The notes beneath the pieces were generated by a model. The model had not been told where the DNA came from and did no database searches. It was given only the letters and a program-made list of their open reading frames with translations. A stretch of DNA of 39,391 nt, from the IMG/VR virus record IMGVR_UViG_3300010158_002994, positions 1 to 39,391 of that record. One strand, given 5' to 3'. The stretch is from a virus. Positions 36,992 to 39,391 of this stretch are shown here, piece after piece; within the stretch, counting starts at the first letter, position 1, and each line of letters opens with the position of its first letter. The translations under genes were made by a program, and so were the position numbers.

Positions 36992-37288
36992 ATGAAAAAA
37001 GAAGCAGAATTTCATATAGGCGATGGACAGCACCTAACTATGAAAACTACCCATACTGTCGAGATGCGAGATAAGTTGAGATTGTTGACAGGAGATAGCA
37101 AAGGCCAAGATTTGGATATTATCATATCTGCAGATTTTGAAAAGATACCAAAAGAGTATCATTTGCTATTCATGAGGATGATGATGGTAAAATACGGAAG
37201 CGTTGTAAACATTCACGATAACACCAATCCATTCGAAGAACCAAAGACATCAAAAAAGAGTTGGTACCAGTTTTGGAAAACTAATTAA
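36992..37288 (+). CDS. Hypothetical protein next to thioredoxin
   Basis: A 98-aa protein ('AEFHIGDGQHLTMKTTHTVEM', shown in part, then 'LRLLTGDSKGQDLDIIISAD', 'LLFMRMMMVKYGSVVNI') with a mixed beta-alpha pattern and a Trp-rich C-terminus ('SKKSWYQFWKTN'). No domain is recognised and no signal peptide is present. A TTATATTAG string lies just upstream. It ends 12 nt before the thioredoxin start. Confidence 0.6.
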   Translation: MKKEAEFHIGDGQHLTMKTTHTVEMRDKLRLLTGDSKGQDLDIIISADFEKIPKEYHLLFMRMMMVKYGSVVNIHDNTNPFEEPKTSKKSWYQFWKTN

Positions 37289-37300
37289 AAATCAATTAAT

Positions 37301-37561
37301 ATGAAAAAGATAATATACTTCTCTACTACATGGTGCGGACCTTGTAAAGCGTTTAAACCGGTAGTTCAACAAGTTTCACAGGAGCTTGGCATTCAAGTTA
37401 ACTACGTAGATGCAGAAGCAGATCCTGCTTTGGCCAAAATGTATAGCGTTACTTCTGTGCCTACCATCGTTATAGCAGATCAAATGGGTAAAGCGTTATA
37501 TCGCCATACAGGACCCATGCCAAAGGGACAATTGTCTCAATTACTTAGAACAATAGGCTAA
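37301..37561 (+). CDS. Thioredoxin
   Basis: An 86-aa thioredoxin-fold protein with the active-site WCGPC at residues 11-15, followed by 'AFKPVVQQVSQELGIQVNYVDAEAD' (shown partly) and the cis-Pro segment 'VTSVPTIVIAD'. It is shorter than bacterial thioredoxin (about 105 aa) but has all core elements. It is cytosolic (no signal). It is a likely reductant for the class II reductase at 19412; thioredoxin also serves as a polymerase processivity factor in T7, a function not indicated here. Confidence 0.9.
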   Translation: MKKIIYFSTTWCGPCKAFKPVVQQVSQELGIQVNYVDAEADPALAKMYSVTSVPTIVIADQMGKALYRHTGPMPKGQLSQLLRTIG

Positions 37562-37567
37562 CACCAC

Positions 37568-37576
37568 ATATTTATC
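37568..37576 (+). promoter_or_regulatory. Candidate phage promoter motif ATATTTATC
   Basis: The motif lies 40 nt before the ATG at 37617 and just upstream of a 14-bp hairpin, so a transcript starting here would begin almost at the hairpin. Confidence 0.4.
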
Positions 37577-37580
37577 TACA

Positions 37581-37614
37581 AATGGTTTTGAAGCAGTTTC
37601 GCTTTAAAGCCATT
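37581..37614 (+). promoter_or_regulatory. 14-bp hairpin directly before a start codon
   Basis: AATGGTTTTGAAGC pairs with GCTTTAAAGCCATT (two G-U pairs) around an AGTTTC loop. It ends 2 nt before ATG 37617 and has only four T after it. It could be the thioredoxin terminator, a 5' stabiliser or a translational control hairpin for the next gene. Confidence 0.6.
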
Positions 37615-37616
37615 TT

Positions 37617-38102
37617 ATGCGATATACACTACTACTGCTATTATTGTGTCCTCTTTTTGTTTTATCTCAAGAGGCAAAATCAAAGGTTTCGGTAAACACA
37701 GTTAGAAATAGCGTTAGAATGGGCCCAATGACAGGAAATCAAAACCTGACTTTCGGTGTCAAAAATATAATTCAAGAGGTTTTACAGGACAAAGGTTATT
37801 CATTAGTTAACAAAGAAGATGCTGATCTTTTTGTCGACGTGGAGATCGTGTATATGGACCAGCAGAAAACTGCTACCAATATATCTATTTTTCACAAGGA
37901 CGAAAATGCAGTAGTTATTAGAATGCTTGGTAAGTTAATAGACAAATCAGGTAAAGTTGTTAAAAAGGAGTTGGTAACCGACGAGTCTTCTGAAATATCT
38001 ACATCAACATTATTGATTTCAGAGAATGGAGAGTTTAACTCAACCGTTATGAGGAACGCGCTAAAAAAGACATGCGTTCAGGTTGTGAATAAACTACTTT
38101 AA
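37617..38102 (+). CDS. Secreted protein of unknown function
   Basis: A 161-aa protein with signal peptide 'MRYTLLLLLLCPLFVLSQ'. The mature part reads 'VSVNTVRNSVRMGPMTGNQN', 'VKNIIQEVLQDKGYSLVN', 'ADLFVDVEIVYMD', 'VVIRMLGKLIDKSGKVVK', a two-layer alpha/beta sandwich pattern as seen in small Bacteroidota secreted proteins (CsgG/DUF4136-like in appearance). I do not assign a family. It follows a strong hairpin and is followed 3 nt later by another secreted protein, so the two are probably exported together. Confidence 0.7.
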   Translation: MRYTLLLLLLCPLFVLSQEAKSKVSVNTVRNSVRMGPMTGNQNLTFGVKNIIQEVLQDKGYSLVNKEDADLFVDVEIVYMDQQKTATNISIFHKDENAVVIRMLGKLIDKSGKVVKKELVTDESSEISTSTLLISENGEFNSTVMRNALKKTCVQVVNKLL

Positions 38103-38105
38103 ACT

Positions 38106-39391
38106 ATGAAAAAAATCTTATTGTTTTTAGGGATGATGATATCCCTTTCCTCTTTTGCTCAAATCAAATTTAGAGCGCTGCCTTCTGTAGGTGGAGCCAC
38201 TCTTGATAGAGGTGGTACATTCGAGTACATCGTTCAAGCTAACGGTAATAGTAATAACACGACTCGTCAAATATTGGTTGATATGCAATACGATCAAACC
38301 AATTTTGAATTAGTATCAGTTAACCATACAGGAACAGGCGGAAATGGTGGAATACTACCATCAGGATCTACAATTAACCTGTCTTACTACAATTATACTA
38401 ATTACACTTGGAACTCTGTAACTTCTGGTAATAGCGCTAACAATACCTCTAATGGTACAGCTAACTACCAGTATTCTAGTTATACTTACAACGGAGTTGG
38501 AGGCCAAAATGCTATTTTAAGAACAACATTAACGTGGTCCACTGCAAACGCAATGCCGTATGCAAGCTACGATAGGTTAATCGTATTCGTATTCAGACTA
38601 AAAGCCGCTTCTACTGCATATACATTTAATCCAATTAAATTAAACTTTGTTGCAGGTTGGAATGCCGCTGGAGCTCAAGAGGCTACTATAATGGAATCTC
38701 CTACATCAACAGCAGTTACAATGAATCAAAACTTTGGTAAGTACGTATCGGCTAAAGTTGATTTGAACTCTAACTTATACAATCTTTCTGCTTTGAAAGT
38801 TTCATTTAGAGATACTGCTACAAATCAAGGTCAGTTATTTCCAGTATTAGCAGATGGAAGCGTAGACGTTAATCAAGCTTTATTGAAGGCTAACACAGTA
38901 TACGATGTGAGTTTGATGCACGATATGGATAAAATATACGACATATATAACAGCGCCATAACCATATCAGATTTTACTACAGCTCAAGGAGAATTTACTT
39001 CTATGGGTCTTACACCTACAAAAGGCATTAACTTAAATACAGGTCAATCGTTATACGCAGCGGATATTAATAGAAATAAAGCAATAGACGGAGGAGATTT
39101 ACCTAGACTGTTAGGTCAAGTTGCAGGAAAAGATACCTTAATGACTTTGCCTTCAACGTACACAGCCGGTAGTGGTGGATGGATGAGTTTACCAACTTGG
39201 AGAGCAGCAGACGCTACTACTGTATGGGGTCAAGTAGAATGGGCATATGTTTCTCCAAACAGTTATTCTGCAGGAGTTAGTGCTTTACGTATTGACATGA
39301 GAAAATTCCCAACCGGAACTACTCCAAGTCAAATTAAAAGTATTCAGTTATTCGATGTTTATACTGGACCAGTTGAGTACGTAAGCGAAGA
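38106..39391 (+). CDS. Secreted cohesin/dockerin-like protein (3' end outside the window)
   Basis: An ORF open from ATG 38106 to the window end (428 codons), with signal peptide 'MKKILLFLGMMISLSSFAQ'. Residues about 30-75 ('RGGTFEYIVQANGNSNNTT', 'ILVDMQYDQTNFELVSVNH') resemble a cohesin-type beta domain (the ...LxYDxxxLxxVSV pattern). An Asn/Thr/Ser-rich stretch follows. Around residue 320 is a dockerin-like Ca-binding loop 'DINRNKAIDGGDL' with D1, N3, N5, D9 and D12 in place, then a helix 'PRLLGQVAGKD'. A single protein with both modules could self-associate or bind cell-surface partners. It may be a surface-exposed adhesion or host-modifying factor. Confidence 0.72.
   Translation, partial: MKKILLFLGMMISLSSFAQIKFRALPSVGGATLDRGGTFEYIVQANGNSNNTTRQILVDMQYDQTNFELVSVNHTGTGGNGGILPSGSTINLSYYNYTNYTWNSVTSGNSANNTSNGTANYQYSSYTYNGVGGQNAILRTTLTWSTANAMPYASYDRLIVFVFRLKAASTAYTFNPIKLNFVAGWNAAGAQEATIMESPTSTAVTMNQNFGKYVSAKVDLNSNLYNLSALKVSFRDTATNQGQLFPVLADGSVDVNQALLKANTVYDVSLMHDMDKIYDIYNSAITISDFTTAQGEFTSMGLTPTKGINLNTGQSLYAADINRNKAIDGGDLPRLLGQVAGKDTLMTLPSTYTAGSGGWMSLPTWRAADATTVWGQVEWAYVSPNSYSAGVSALRIDMRKFPTGTTPSQIKSIQLFDVYTGPVEYVSE

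Noticed and set aside
1-39391. Prophage, integrase, transposon or CRISPR elements
   Set aside because: I found no integrase, transposase, repeat-spacer array or attachment-site repeat; the gene content is that of a lytic myovirus.

Overview
The window looks like part of a large, strictly lytic myovirus of the T4 supergroup (a distant, 'far-T4' type) that infects a member of the Bacteroidota. T4-type hallmarks are a contractile tail module (sheath, tube, gp26-like chaperone, tape measure, baseplate proteins) followed by a replication and recombination module (gp32-like SSB, UvsX-like recombinase, 5'-3' exonuclease, DnaB/gp41-like helicase). Replication uses family-A rather than family-B DNA polymerase. 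The Bacteroidota assignment is an inference from the AT-rich sequence, the near absence of Shine-Dalgarno sites, signal peptides ending in FAQ or NAQ, a Bacteroidota-like lipobox protein and an LpxH-like enzyme. All genes are on the + strand, tightly packed, often with 1-8 nt overlaps. I see no integrase, transposon, CRISPR array or tRNA.

Layout: 1-12.8 kb is tail and baseplate: sheath C-terminus, Lys-rich protein, tube, gp26-like chaperone with a probable frameshifted extension, tape measure, baseplate protein, LysM-like protein, a giant hub protein ending in an M23 peptidase, and one unknown. 12.8-19.0 kb is replication: a diverged family-A polymerase, an unknown, SSB, UvsX, exonuclease and helicase. 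19.0-25.2 kb holds a B12-dependent ribonucleotide reductase with a structured-looking leader, several small proteins, a membrane protein and a full-length family-A polymerase with proofreading domain. 25.2-26.3 kb is an Fe-S set (IscU, ferredoxin, IscA). 26.3-29.0 kb is a chaperone operon (Hsp20, 66-aa protein, GroES, GroEL). 29.0-31.6 kb has an SGNH-like protein, a lipoprotein and a PLP-enzyme-like protein. 31.6-33.6 kb is nucleotide metabolism (DUF6378-like, dUTPase, dCMP deaminase and a dCMP hydroxymethylase-like enzyme). 33.6-39.4 kb is accessory: unknowns, a GT2 glycosyltransferase, an LpxH-like phosphoesterase, a secreted nuclease, thioredoxin, and secreted proteins including an edge-truncated cohesin/dockerin-like one.

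How it fits together: UvsX, SSB, helicase, exonuclease and polymerase(s) would replicate the genome; NrdJ, thioredoxin, dUTPase, dCMP deaminase and the hydroxymethylase-like enzyme would supply and possibly modify nucleotides. The hydroxymethylase-like gene carries Asp where thymidylate synthase has Asn, which predicts hydroxymethylcytosine in the phage DNA. The Fe-S and chaperone cassettes would maintain protein maturation late in infection. The exported or envelope-directed proteins suggest remodelling of the host surface.

The strongest items for follow-up are the phage Fe-S cassette, the predicted +1 frameshift, the two unlike family-A polymerases, the hydroxymethylase-like enzyme, and a recurrent ATATTTAT(T/A) motif that looks like a phage promoter. 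Function calls come from reading motifs by eye; no database search was run.
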